Assembly (NCBI RefSeq): GCF_900566085.1
Contig: NZ_UPHT01000129.1
Location: 1 to 54,408, forward strand
Reading direction: 5' to 3'
Source: Mycobacterium attenuatum
GTDB lineage: Bacteria; Actinomycetota; Actinomycetes; Mycobacteriales; Mycobacteriaceae
Length of the DNA stretch: 54,408 nt
A program made the position numbers and the translations under genes. This document shows positions 38,714 through 47,524 of the stretch, one piece after another. Numbering within the stretch: the first letter of the stretch is position 1; every line of letters begins with the position of its first letter. The notes under the pieces were generated by a model. That model was not told where the DNA came from. It ran no database searches and saw only the letters and a program-made list of their open reading frames with translations.

Positions 38714-39547
38714 ATGCAGGGGTTCGCCGGAAAAGTCGCCGTGGTGACGGGCGCGGGATCGGGCATCGGACGGGCGCTGGCCCTCGAACTGGGCCGCTCC
38801 GGCGCCAGCCTGGCGATCAGCGACGTCGACAGCGACGGGCTGGCGCAGACCGAGGAAATGCTCAAGGCGATCGGCGCCCCCGTCAAGGCGGACCGGCTCG
38901 ACGTCACCGAACGCGAGGCCGTTCTGGCCTACGCCGGCGCCGTCAACGAACACTTCGGCAAGGTGAACCAGATCTACAACAACGCCGGCATCGGCCACAC
39001 CGGCGACATCGAGGTCTGCGAATTCAAGGACATCGACCGGGTGATGGACGTCGATTTCGGAGGTGTGCTCAACGGCACCAAGGCGTTTCTGCCGTATCTG
39101 ATCGCGTCCGGGGACGGCCACGTCATCAATATCTCCAGCGTGTTCGGATTGTTCTCCTGTGCCGGACAAGCGGCCTACAACGCGGCGAAGTTCGCCGTCC
39201 GCGGGTTCACGGAGGCGCTGCGCCAGGAAATGATCCTGGCCGGCCATCCGGTCGGGGTGACCACGGTGCACCCGGGCGGCATCAAAACCGCGATCGCCCG
39301 CAACGCCACCGCCGCCGAGGGGCTCGATGCGGCCGAATTGGCCAAGCTGTTCGACAAGCGGGCAGCGCGCACCAGTCCGGAGCAGGCCGCCAAGGTCATT
39401 CTCGACGCGGTACGCAAGAACAAGGCGCGCGTGCTCGTCGGTCCCGATGCCAAGGTGTTGGACCTGGTGGTGCGGGCGACCGGTTCGGGATATCAGCGGC
39501 TATTCATGCCGATATTCGGCAAGTTGATTCCGGCGCCGCATCGCTGA
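38714..39547 (+). CDS. Short-chain dehydrogenase/reductase (Rv1245c-like)
   Basis: 277 residues from ATG 38714, with GGGAGGG upstream. Classical SDR: cofactor loop VVTGAGSGIGRALA (residues 10-23), a VDS pocket end (SDVDSDG) favouring NAD(H), NNAG motif in IYNNAGIGH, catalytic Ser in INISSVFG, and the YNAAK Tyr/Lys pair. The C-terminus LDLVVRATGSGYQRLFMPIF may touch the membrane, as in related steroid or fatty-acyl reductases. Substrate unknown. Confidence 0.93.
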   Translation: MQGFAGKVAVVTGAGSGIGRALALELGRSGASLAISDVDSDGLAQTEEMLKAIGAPVKADRLDVTEREAVLAYAGAVNEHFGKVNQIYNNAGIGHTGDIEVCEFKDIDRVMDVDFGGVLNGTKAFLPYLIASGDGHVINISSVFGLFSCAGQAAYNAAKFAVRGFTEALRQEMILAGHPVGVTTVHPGGIKTAIARNATAAEGLDAAELAKLFDKRAARTSPEQAAKVILDAVRKNKARVLVGPDAKVLDLVVRATGSGYQRLFMPIFGKLIPAPHR

Positions 39548-40107
39548 TCCTGTATCGAGCCTGCAGCGACGGCGTCGAGCCTACGCTCACCACGCAACTT
39601 GGTCCTTGGATTCAGGCGGTCGCAGGGTCGATGACCCAGCCGACCTTCGCGGGCAGGCTGCGAACGCGTAGGCGCTCGATGGCTTCTTCTCGCCGATCCC
39701 TTCATGAGATCGGCGGTGATTGGATTAATGCAGCCGGGCCTCGCCTAAGTCTAAGTGCGGTCTTTTCGGCCAGGTGGTCTTGACGGTAGGCCCATCCGGT
39801 CGTGCGGGTGCGGCTGAATCGCCCGATTTCCCTTGGTTTGGCAACGGTAGGGCCTGGCCTTCTCGCGCGCATTCCCAGGTTCCACTGCTTCGGCGAAAAG
39901 CTCTGAACGGCAACAGGATCCGTTGCCGGTGAGCACTTCGTTTACCACGATCAGGGCATCTGCGAAGAAGGCATTATCGCGGCCCAAAAACATCTAACCG
40001 CGTTCACCGAGTTGAATCTCCCCGACAAGGCCAATCCGAACCCGATCAAGACAGCACGTCAGATGCGAAAGATCGAGCCTAGGCAGGGCCGGTTGCCCCG
40101 AAACGCC
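39548..40107. other. Intergenic/accessory stretch with transposase relic
   Basis: Apart from the decayed transposase at about 39725-39990 I see no gene. The boundary to the core genome is near 39548 on the left; the Asn-rich protein gene begins the right side. Confidence 0.5.
39725..39990 (-). pseudogene. Fragment of an IS481-family transposase
   Basis: On the minus strand one frame reads VLTGNGSCCRSELFAEA then ARPYRCQTKG; the neighbouring frame continues GRFSRTRTTGWAYRQDHLAEKTAL. Together they follow the C-terminal integrase core of IS481-type transposases (VLTDNGSCYRS ... RPYRPQTNGKxERFxRT ... WAYRQ). At least one frameshift, a Gly in place of the second catalytic Asp (TDNGS to TGNGS), and the absence of the N-terminal half show it is a dead remnant. 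Confidence 0.7.
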
Positions 40108-40794
40108 TCAGCCATCCGAATCGTCTTCGCTCAAGTCGCCTTCGCTCGAATCGCCTTGAGACCACTCGTCGTCGTGAAGCAGAGCGGGGTCTGTTCCTGC
40201 TCGCAACATTTCATCGTGTTCCTGTTGACGAGCGAGGGCTTCGGTTAGTTGAGCTTGCCTCAAATGGAGAAGCGCTTCTAGTTGTTCAATCCTTTCGTTA
40301 TTGTTATTGTTATTGTTATTGTTGTCGTAGTTGTAATTATTGTCGTTATTGTTGTAATTATCGTTGTTGTTGTTGTTCGTGAATTCGTTGGTGCCGCCAG
40401 CGGGGCCGGTGCTTTCGCCTTGAGCACCAATGTTGTTCGGGTCGGTGGTATCGCCTTGATTCGTTCCGTTGGTCGAGTTATCGATGTTCCCGCCAGCGGC
40501 GGGTTCATTTGCGCAGGGATTGAGCTTAAACCCGTCATGAGCGGCCAGGGTAATTGCGAGTCTGCCGACATTGATGTCAGCGCCGTTAGCGATGGCAGCG
40601 GTGCCGCCAGGGGGACTGATGGCGTTCACGGCAGCGCCCAATCCGCTGGTAAGTGCAATTGCTCCGAGCGCTACACCGGCGGCGCGCTGGCGCCGGCGCT
40701 GCCTGGGGCGTCGCGCCGGTAGAATTGAATCGCGTTTCCCCGACATCATGCGGCCTTGCGATGTCGGATCATTGGACGGCATATTCATACGCAT
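40108..40794 (-). CDS. Secreted or membrane-anchored protein with Asn-rich tract and acidic tail
   Basis: 228 residues from ATG 40794 (AAAGG 8 nt upstream; an upstream start would add 28 residues). Order: basic N-terminus with RRPRQRRRQRAA; one hydrophobic segment (about 38-60) acting as signal or anchor; a stretch with a single Cys (LNPCANEPAAGG); a tract at 136-166 almost wholly Asn, Asp and Tyr; a predicted coiled coil (ERIEQLEALLHLRQAQLTEA, 167-197); and an acidic end (DSSEGDLSEDDSDG). No family recognised. Codons AAC/AAT and the low GC of the tract are foreign to this genome. It occupies the place where H37Rv has a PE_PGRS gene, so it may be a lineage-specific surface protein. Confidence 0.75.
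   Translation of the reverse strand: MRMNMPSNDPTSQGRMMSGKRDSILPARRPRQRRRQRAAGVALGAIALTSGLGAAVNAISPPGGTAAIANGADINVGRLAITLAAHDGFKLNPCANEPAAGGNIDNSTNGTNQGDTTDPNNIGAQGESTGPAGGTNEFTNNNNNDNYNNNDNNYNYDNNNNNNNNNERIEQLEALLHLRQAQLTEALARQQEHDEMLRAGTDPALLHDDEWSQGDSSEGDLSEDDSDG
40297..40390. repeat. AT-rich trinucleotide/hexanucleotide repeat coding the Asn tract
   Basis: Four exact copies of GTTATT (40297-40320) run into a degenerate GTT/ATT/GTC series. On the coding (minus) strand it reads AAT/AAC/GAC/TAC codons. The hexamer keeps the frame when units are gained or lost. Confidence 0.9.
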
Positions 40795-41705
40795 GGTGAA
40801 ACCTTTCATCATTGAACAGAAATGAATTCGTTCTGGTGACGGTCTTGGAAAGGAATACGGAAGCGCGATTGAACTCATCTTGACGTTGCCAGCATCATTA
40901 CCAGCAAGCTAGCTAGCTACACGCCAACATCTGCTTTAAGTCATGCTGTAGATCTCCCGCGTCTCAGGCGACTTGCGCTAAATCTAAAGTTCACAGCGTA
41001 AAATATCTGTCCCCTGATTGTCGGGTGAGATCTGTCCCCCGATTAGCGGATAGGGCTGTCCCCTGATTTGAACCAGCTGTTAGCCCTTGACACGTTTTCG
41101 CGATTCAGGGCGCCGTGACGAATTGGCCAGTGCGCAGCTGCGCAAGAGCGAGCAGTGCCCGGCGGCTAGCGCGCCAGCCGGATCGACAAGCCTAGCGGTC
41201 GCTTCGGATGGATGCGCAATTCTCTTCCCGATCCGCCACAGTGGCGGTAGACGTCGATGACGAACTCGGGTGTCTGCACGGTGAGGTTGGTGCCGTTGCG
41301 GTTTCACACAGCAGCGCTGTGCTCCTAGCCTCCACTGCCCGGCCGGATGCTCCCGGCGGCACCAGACGGCTCGTGTAGCGCTACGTGTGATGGGCGTGTT
41401 CGTGCGTGTCCACCCATACGTCAAGTTCCAGCAGCGCTTCGGTGTACCTGGTCATGGTTGTACTGCTAATGGATGCTCGAACAGGCTCACGCAGACCTTC
41501 GCAGTTCTGATCGACAGCCATGGGCTAGACATGCCGGAAGCGGGCGGCCGCGGCCACCACGCACCCGCACGCCAACCACGAAAGGACGGTTCAGCCGTTC
41601 AGCGTGCGAATCAACGCCCGACGGCGACCCAATTCAAGCGGACGCGTTGGCTCGTCGCGTTCGCCTGTCGGACACCTCTCCTGAAAGGCCGAAAACCGCA
41701 AAATC
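40795..41705. other. 911-bp accessory stretch without a supportable gene
   Basis: The left part (to ~41005) is AT-rich and should hold the promoter of the Asn-rich protein. Then come three direct repeats (41006-41070). To the right, several short frames on both strands have no recognisable domain or consistent codon bias. H37Rv has vapBC33 in this interval; I could not find a PIN-domain or VapB frame here. Confidence 0.5.
41006..41070. repeat. Three direct copies of TGTCCCC(T/C)GATT
   Basis: Copies at 41008-41019, 41033-41044 and 41057-41068, spaced 24-25 nt. Short multiple repeats beginning with TG at this spacing are typical of the ends of some insertion sequences (for example the IS21 group), so this may be an orphan element end. 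Confidence 0.6.
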
Positions 41706-42557
41706 TCAACGGCCCAGCGGATGCTCGCCCAGCCACGCGGCAGCCACCGCCTGCGGGTCGGCTCCGCCGGCCACCTGGCGACGCATCTCTATCAGGGCGG
41801 CGGTGTCCAGCACGCCGGCGACCTCGTTGAGGGCCAGCCGTTGCCGATCAGTCAGAGCGTTGCGGCGATACAGCGGCACCACATTCTCGGCCTGAATCAG
41901 CGCGTCCTTACCGTCGTTCAGCACCACGAGATCGGCGGGGTTCGCGGGATTGGCGGTGGTTGTCCATCCCGCAGTCAGCTGCCCGGCACGTAACGCGGCC
42001 AACATCATTGGGTAGTCAGCGAATTCACGCGGCGTGGGCAGCCGGCACGATCCCACCGCAGCCGGCGGGTGAGCACCGGCGAGCATCCCGACGACCAACC
42101 CGTCACAGTGACGCGGCAACAGGTCCAGCTCGTTACCGCCCCAGGCCGTCGAAGTTGCCGGCGTCACCACCAGCGCGGGCTTGTCTTCGGCGGCGGTGGC
42201 ATAGTCGCCGGCGGCCAGGCCCTCGGGTAGCGCGGCGATCATCGCTTGGTAGACGGGCTTGTCGGAAAGGGCCGACGCGCCGGGCTGCAAGCTCTGCAAC
42301 ACCTGACCGGTGTATGCCGGCACGACGACGAAGACCCCGGAATCCAGGTTCGTCATCGGGTCAGCGGCGGTGTCGCCCCGCGCGGCAAAACCATACGACC
42401 GCAACGCGGCCACATAGATGTCGGCCAGCAGCGTCGATTCGGCGTCAGGCCGGGATCCGACCACCAATTCCGCCGAGCGATTGCCGGCGCCGCCGACGCA
42501 GCCGGCCACCGCGAACACGGCCGCGAGCAGCAGCGGGGCCAGCCTGCCGATCCTCAC
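41706..42557 (-). CDS. lpqZ: Lipoprotein LpqZ, OpuAC-like substrate-binding protein
   Basis: 283 residues from GTG 42557. Signal peptide with lipobox VAGC (RLAPLLLAAVFAVAGCVGG), so a lipid-anchored exported protein. The body follows the type II periplasmic binding fold of glycine-betaine/choline binding proteins (LVVGSRPDAESTLLADIYVAALRSYGF; VFVVVPAYTGQVLQSL; LVVLNDGKDALIQAENVVPL). No ABC ATPase or permease gene is adjacent, so its transporter partner, if any, lies elsewhere. The start overlaps the malic enzyme stop by 4 nt (GTGA), giving translational coupling to a metabolic enzyme. Confidence 0.9.
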   Translation of the reverse strand: MRIGRLAPLLLAAVFAVAGCVGGAGNRSAELVVGSRPDAESTLLADIYVAALRSYGFAARGDTAADPMTNLDSGVFVVVPAYTGQVLQSLQPGASALSDKPVYQAMIAALPEGLAAGDYATAAEDKPALVVTPATSTAWGGNELDLLPRHCDGLVVGMLAGAHPPAAVGSCRLPTPREFADYPMMLAALRAGQLTAGWTTTANPANPADLVVLNDGKDALIQAENVVPLYRRNALTDRQRLALNEVAGVLDTAALIEMRRQVAGGADPQAVAAAWLGEHPLGR

Positions 42558-43735
42558 ACCGCGGTATCTGAGGGCTCTACCGCGAGAGCCACCGCCTTGG
42601 CCACCGCGTCCCCGACGCGCAAGTCCAGCGGGCTCGGAACGATCCGGTCGAGGGCCAGGTCGTCGCTGACGACCGAGTAGATCGCCTCGGCTGCGGCCAC
42701 CATCATCTTCTCGGTGATTTGGCGCGCGCCTGCGTCCAGCGCGCCGCGGAATATCCCGGGGAACGCGAGCACATTGTTGATCTGGTTGGGAAAGTCGCTG
42801 CGGCCGGTGGCCACCACCGCCGCGTACTTGGCCGCAACCTCGGGATGGATTTCCGGGTCCGGGTTGGACAGCGCGAAGACAATCCCGTCGGGCGCCATGG
42901 TGGCGATCAATTCTTCAGGGACCACGCCGGCCGACACCCCGAGGAAAACGTCGGCGCCGTCGAGCGCCTCTACCAGGCCGCCGGTGCGACCGTCGGGATT
43001 GGTGTGTTGCGCCATCTCGACCTTGACGCTGTTCATGTCGTCGCGCCCGGTGTGCAGGATCCCGCGCGAGTCGAGCACCGTGATGTCCAAAACACCCATG
43101 GCCAGAAGAAGGTTCGTGCACGCGACACCCGCGGCCCCCGCGCCCGACACCGCCACCCGCAGCGAGGACATGTCGCGGCCGAGCAACTTGGTGGCACCCA
43201 TCAGCGCGGCCAGCACGACGATCGCGGTGCCGTGCTGGTCGTCATGCATCACCGGGCAGTCAAGCGCCTCGACGAGCCGTCGCTCGATCTCGAAACAGCG
43301 TGGTGCGGAGATGTCCTCGAGGTTGACGGCGCCGAACGTCGGCCGCATCCGCACCAGGGTTTCGACGATCTCGTCGGGATCTTTGGTGTCCAGCACGATC
43401 GGGATCGCGTTCAGCCCGCCATACGCCTGGAATAGGGCGCACTTGCCCTCCATCACCGGCAGCGAGGCCGCGGGTCCGATGTCGCCGAGTCCGAGGACCG
43501 CGCTGCCATCGCTGACGACAGCCACCAGCCGGTTCGCCCAGGTGTAGCGCGCAGCCAAGGTCTGATCGGCGGCGATCGCCCGGCTGACCTGGGCCACGCC
43601 GGGGGTATAGGCGATCGACAGAGCACGCTGGGTGTCCAGCGGCGCCTTCAGCGCGACCGAGAGCTTCCCCGCTGCGTGCGCCTCGAAAATCTCCTCATTT
43701 CCGATCACGATCGGTGGCGGCACGATTCTTGGCAC
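42554..43735 (-). CDS. NAD(P)-dependent malic enzyme (malate oxidoreductase, decarboxylating)
   Basis: 393 residues. Bacterial small malic enzyme: YTPGVAQVSRAIA with the catalytic Tyr, VSDGSAVLGLGDIGP, MEGKCALFQAYGGLNAIPIVLDT with the catalytic Lys, metal ligands in INLED-type VNLEDISAP and MHDDQHGTA, and the dinucleotide motif VSGAGAAGVAC. It converts malate to pyruvate and CO2. The C-terminal phosphotransacetylase-like domain of larger MaeB enzymes is absent. It lies 184 nt downstream of mdh in the same direction. H37Rv carries its malic enzyme (mez) elsewhere, so this seems an extra gene here. Confidence 0.92.
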   Translation of the reverse strand: MPRIVPPPIVIGNEEIFEAHAAGKLSVALKAPLDTQRALSIAYTPGVAQVSRAIAADQTLAARYTWANRLVAVVSDGSAVLGLGDIGPAASLPVMEGKCALFQAYGGLNAIPIVLDTKDPDEIVETLVRMRPTFGAVNLEDISAPRCFEIERRLVEALDCPVMHDDQHGTAIVVLAALMGATKLLGRDMSSLRVAVSGAGAAGVACTNLLLAMGVLDITVLDSRGILHTGRDDMNSVKVEMAQHTNPDGRTGGLVEALDGADVFLGVSAGVVPEELIATMAPDGIVFALSNPDPEIHPEVAAKYAAVVATGRSDFPNQINNVLAFPGIFRGALDAGARQITEKMMVAAAEAIYSVVSDDLALDRIVPSPLDLRVGDAVAKAVALAVEPSDTAV

Positions 43736-43919
43736 CGCATCAGGGTACTGTGCCCGGCCCGGCCGCTGTTCCTGGGCCGTGCGGTTGGACAGGCAGTTGG
43801 GCGGGTGTCAGCACGACCCGAGCACGACCCGGGCCGCGCCGATTTTCGGCGGACCGACGGAGCAGGAACACCGGCACCGCCGGCCACAACCAGGACCGGA
43901 CGGCTGGCCGGAAATTCGC

Positions 43920-44909
43920 TCAGATCAGCTTCAGTTCGGTGACCGCGGTGCGTTCGTCGGCCAGCTCAGCCGTCGACTTATCGATGCGGCCGCGGGAGAA
44001 CTCGTCGATCTCCAAGCCCTGAACGATCGTCCAATTACCGTCCTTGGTGGTCACCGGGAACGACGAGATCAACCCCTCCGGGACACCGTAGGAACCGTCG
44101 GAGAGGACCGCCATCGATACCCAGTCGTCCGCGGGCGTGCCCAGTAGCCAGTCTCGGGCGGCATCGATCGTCGCCGAGGCGGCCGAGGCGGCCGAGGAGG
44201 CACCGCGCGCTTCGATGACAGCTGCGCCGCGTTTGGCGACGGTCGGAATGAAGTCGTTCTCGATCCAGGACTGATCGCCCACCACCTCGGCCGCGTTCTT
44301 GCCGCTGATCTCAGCGTGGAAGACGTCGGGATACTGGGTGGCCGAGTGGTTGCCCCAGATCGTCATCTTCTTGATGTCGGTGACCTTCACGCCGGTCTTC
44401 TTGGCCAGCTGCGAGATCGCCCGGTTGTGGTCTAGACGGGTCAGCGCGGTAAAGCGCTCGCGCGGAATGTCGGGGGCATTGCTCATCGCGATCAGCGCGT
44501 TGGTGTTGGCCGGGTTGCCGGTCACGCCGACGCGGACGTCCGCGGCGGCAACCTCGTTAAGCGCCTTGCCCTGAGCGGTGAAAATTGCGCCGTTGGCCTC
44601 GAGTAGGTCACCGCGCTCCATACCCTTGGTGCGCGGGCGGGCGCCGACGAGCAGGGCCAGGTTCACGCCGTCGAAGATCTTGGTGGCGGCTGCGCCGATT
44701 TCGACGCCGGCCAGCAGCGGAAACGCGCAGTCGTCGAGTTCCATCACCACACCCTCGAGCGCCTTGAGCGCCGGCTCGATCTCCAGCAGCCGCAACTCGA
44801 TCGGGCGGTCGGGACCCAGCAGCGAGCCGCTGGCCAGGCGGAACAACAGGCTGTAGCCGATCTGGCCGGCAGCACCGGTGACGGCGACCTTGAGGGGACT
44901 TGCGCTCAC
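43920..44909 (-). CDS. mdh: Malate dehydrogenase
   Basis: 329 residues from GTG 44909, with AAGGAG upstream. NAD motif VTGAAGQIGYSLLFRLASG, substrate Arg residues in GARPRTKGMERGDLL, NPANTNALIAM, LTRLDHNRA with catalytic Asp, and the catalytic His in IWGNHSATQYPD identify the group 2 cytosolic MDH. It interconverts malate and oxaloacetate in the TCA cycle. In M. tuberculosis mdh is reported as cAMP-responsive; an adenylyl cyclase is encoded in the same window. It is divergent from corA. Confidence 0.97.
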   Translation of the reverse strand: MSASPLKVAVTGAAGQIGYSLLFRLASGSLLGPDRPIELRLLEIEPALKALEGVVMELDDCAFPLLAGVEIGAAATKIFDGVNLALLVGARPRTKGMERGDLLEANGAIFTAQGKALNEVAAADVRVGVTGNPANTNALIAMSNAPDIPRERFTALTRLDHNRAISQLAKKTGVKVTDIKKMTIWGNHSATQYPDVFHAEISGKNAAEVVGDQSWIENDFIPTVAKRGAAVIEARGASSAASAASATIDAARDWLLGTPADDWVSMAVLSDGSYGVPEGLISSFPVTTKDGNWTIVQGLEIDEFSRGRIDKSTAELADERTAVTELKLI

Positions 44910-45114
44910 GTCGGTTCGCTCCTTGTTGGGAGATGTCTGCGTAACAGAGGTTCACAGGCTTGCGGAGGTTCGGGTATCGGGTCGAAACTAGCGCACCGGC
45001 CCTGTCCGCAATCTATGGACCCGCGCCGGCACCGCTCCTGCCGCGTTGACGTGGTTAAACGGCGTAGCATGGACCACCGCCCGGTCAGACCTGCGCTGCG
45101 ATCGGAGGCTGAGG

Positions 45115-46215
45115 ATGTTTCAAGGATTTGACGCGCTGCCCGAATCGCTGCGGACGGTCGCGCGATCGCGGCCGCAGCACGTCCATCCCACGCCCAGTTC
45201 CCCAACGCAGGCGCTGGTGGACTGCGGCGTGTACGTCGACGGCCGGCGGATGCCAGGCAAATACGCCTACACCGATGCCGTCCGCGAGGTGCGCGAGCGG
45301 GAACTCGAAGGCGAACAGGCGTTCGTGTGGATCGGGCTGCACGAGCCCAACCATCACCAGATGCAAGACGTCGCAGACGTTTTCGGGCTGCACCCGCTGG
45401 CCGTCGAGGACGCCGTGCACGCCCACCAGCGGCCCAAACTGGAGCGCTACGACGAGACGCTGGTCCTCGTGCTGAAGACCGTCAACTACGTACCACACGA
45501 CTCGGTGGTGCTCGCCCGCGAGATCGTCGAAACCGGCGAGATCATGATCTTCGTCGGCGATGACTTCGTCATCACGGTCCGGCATGGGGAACACGGCGGA
45601 CTGTCGGATGTGCGCAAGCGGATGGACGCCGATCCCCAACACCTGCGGCTGGGACCGTATGCGGTGATGCACGCCATCGCCGACTACGTCGTCGACCATT
45701 ACCTGGCAGTCACGTCGCTGATCGAAACCGACATCGACAACATTGAGGAAGTAGCCTTCGCACCCGGCAGCAAGCTGGACGTCGAACCGATCTACCTGCT
45801 CAAGCGCGAGGTGCTCGAGCTGCGCCGCTGCGTCAATCCGCTTTCGGCTGCGTTCCAGCGGATGCAGACCGAGAACAAGGACCTGATCTCCAAAGAGGTC
45901 CGGCGCTACCTGCGCGACGTCGCCGATCACCAAACCGAAGCCGCCGAGCAGATCGCCAGTTACGACGACATGCTCAACTCCCTGATACAGGCCGCGCTGG
46001 CCCGGGTCGGCATGCAACAGAACATGGACATGCGCAAGATCTCGGCCTGGGCGGGCATCATCGCGGTGCCGACCATGATTGCGGGCATCTACGGTATGAA
46101 CTTCCACTTCATGCCCGAGCTGGACTCCAGGTGGGGTTACCCGGCGGTGATCAGCAGCATGGTCCTCGTCTGCCTGTTCCTTTACCTCAGTTTCCGCAAC
46201 CGCAAGTGGCTCTGA
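45115..46215 (+). CDS. corA: CorA magnesium/cobalt channel
   Basis: 366 residues from ATG 45115, preceded by GGAGG, the same length as in H37Rv. Large N-terminal cytosolic domain with VWIGLHEPNHHQMQDVA, the long helix with YLAVTSLIETDIDNIEE, and two C-terminal transmembrane helices. The ion-selectivity motif YGMNFHFMPEL sits at the end of the first, and the basic RNRKWL tail ends the protein. It should form a pentameric channel for Mg2+ (or Co2+). Convergent with sugC. Confidence 0.95.
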   Translation: MFQGFDALPESLRTVARSRPQHVHPTPSSPTQALVDCGVYVDGRRMPGKYAYTDAVREVRERELEGEQAFVWIGLHEPNHHQMQDVADVFGLHPLAVEDAVHAHQRPKLERYDETLVLVLKTVNYVPHDSVVLAREIVETGEIMIFVGDDFVITVRHGEHGGLSDVRKRMDADPQHLRLGPYAVMHAIADYVVDHYLAVTSLIETDIDNIEEVAFAPGSKLDVEPIYLLKREVLELRRCVNPLSAAFQRMQTENKDLISKEVRRYLRDVADHQTEAAEQIASYDDMLNSLIQAALARVGMQQNMDMRKISAWAGIIAVPTMIAGIYGMNFHFMPELDSRWGYPAVISSMVLVCLFLYLSFRNRKWL

Positions 46216-46323
46216 CGGCGCCGAGCGTGAGCCGACGGCGCCGAGCGTGAGCCAACGGCGGGCATTCTCGCGATTCCGCCGCCCTGGATACACGTTGGAC
46301 GCCACAGACGCACACTCGACGCC
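46214..46323. repeat. 20-bp direct repeats plus inverted copy between corA and sugC
   Basis: GACGGCGCCGAGCGTGAGCC occurs at 46214-46233 and 46234-46253, followed by a partial third copy. At 46310-46323 GCACACTCGACGCC is the reverse complement of the GGCGTCGAGTGTGC form seen at 19338-19351. Lying between two convergent genes, the two orientations could fold together as a bidirectional terminator. Confidence 0.8.
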
Positions 46324-46347
46324 AACCGCAGACAGCTCCGCCGAAAA

Positions 46348-47520
46348 TCACCGAGCAACGGGAATAGTCACGTTGACCCCGGAGCCGGCATCGAAGACGA
46401 CCAGCTTGCTGGTGTCGAAAGCCAACTCGATCGACTGTCCGATTACCGCCTTGGATTCCGCGGAAACCCTTGCCGCGAACTGGTTTTCGCGTACTTCGCC
46501 CTGAGCCTCCAGCTCATCCAACTGCGCCGACTGCACCGCCGGGGCCGAGGTGGTGAAGTAGACGTACTTGTCGGCGCCCAACGCTTCGACCAGGTCGACG
46601 CTGACCTGAAAAGTCAGTGCCTTGATGCGTTGATAGGCATCGATGAGTGCCGCGTCCTGAATGTGCTCGGGCCGCACGCCGGCGATGACGTGCTCGGGTT
46701 CGGGGTGCGTGGCGATCAGCTCTTGCACCTCCGGCGCCAATGCCACCTCACCGAAGGGCAAGGTCAGGCCCGTCGACGTCAGAGTCGCGGGAAAGAAATT
46801 CATTGTCGGTGAGCCAATGAAGCCTGCCACAAACACATTGGCCGGGTGCTCGTAAAGCTCAGTCGGCGTGCCGATCTGCTGCGCCACGCCGCCGTGCATC
46901 ACCACCACCCGATCACCGAGCGTCATGGCTTCGGTCTGGTCATGTGTGACGTAGACGGTGGTGGTGCCCAGCCTCTTCTGCAGCCGGGCGATCTCGCCCC
47001 GCATTTGGACCCGCAGTTTGGCGTCCAGGTTCGACAGCGGCTCGTCCATCAGGAATGCCTTGGGATGACGCACAATCGCCCGGCCCATCGCGACCCGCTG
47101 GCGCTGCCCGCCCGACAACTGCGACGGCTTGCGATCCAGAAGCTCGGTCAGGTCAAGGATTTTGGCCGTCTCGGAAACCTTCTGCGCGATGTCGGCCTTT
47201 TTCATCTTTGCCAGGGTCAACGGGAACGCGATATTCTGCCGCACGGTCATATGCGGATAGAGCGCATACGACTGGAACACCATGGCGATATCGCGGTCTT
47301 TGGGCGCCTTCTCATTGACCCGTTGACCATCGATGCGCAGTTCTCCCGAGGAGATATCCTCAAGTCCGGCAATCATGTTCAGTGTGGTGGTCTTGCCGCA
47401 CCCGGACGGCCCGACAAGAATCAGAAATTCGCCGTCGGCGATAGTGAGGCTCAGGTCGTCGACCGCCATTGCGCCGTGGGGATAACTCTTGCTGACGTGC
47501 TCGAGCACAATCTCGGCCAT
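46348..47520 (-). CDS. sugC: SugC, ATPase of the trehalose importer
   Basis: 390 residues. Walker A GPSGCGKTTT, Q-loop (MVFQSYALYPHM), signature LSGGQRQRVAMGRA, Walker B FLMDEPLSNLDA, and the switch His in VTHDQTEAM: a complete ATPase of the MalK/CUT1 type with the C-terminal OB-fold regulatory domain (GVRPEHIQD). It powers uptake of trehalose captured by LpqY. It begins 4 nt after the sugB stop and is the last gene of the operon. Confidence 0.97.
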   Translation of the reverse strand: MAEIVLEHVSKSYPHGAMAVDDLSLTIADGEFLILVGPSGCGKTTTLNMIAGLEDISSGELRIDGQRVNEKAPKDRDIAMVFQSYALYPHMTVRQNIAFPLTLAKMKKADIAQKVSETAKILDLTELLDRKPSQLSGGQRQRVAMGRAIVRHPKAFLMDEPLSNLDAKLRVQMRGEIARLQKRLGTTTVYVTHDQTEAMTLGDRVVVMHGGVAQQIGTPTELYEHPANVFVAGFIGSPTMNFFPATLTSTGLTLPFGEVALAPEVQELIATHPEPEHVIAGVRPEHIQDAALIDAYQRIKALTFQVSVDLVEALGADKYVYFTTSAPAVQSAQLDELEAQGEVRENQFAARVSAESKAVIGQSIELAFDTSKLVVFDAGSGVNVTIPVAR

Positions 47521-47524
47521 TGCG

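Noticed and set aside
41080..41424. 114-codon minus-strand frame and its neighbours as a VapC or other toxin remnant
   Set aside because: Neither this frame nor the adjacent one (with VQTPEFVIDVYRHCGGSG) shows the PIN-domain acidic residues or another family I recognise.
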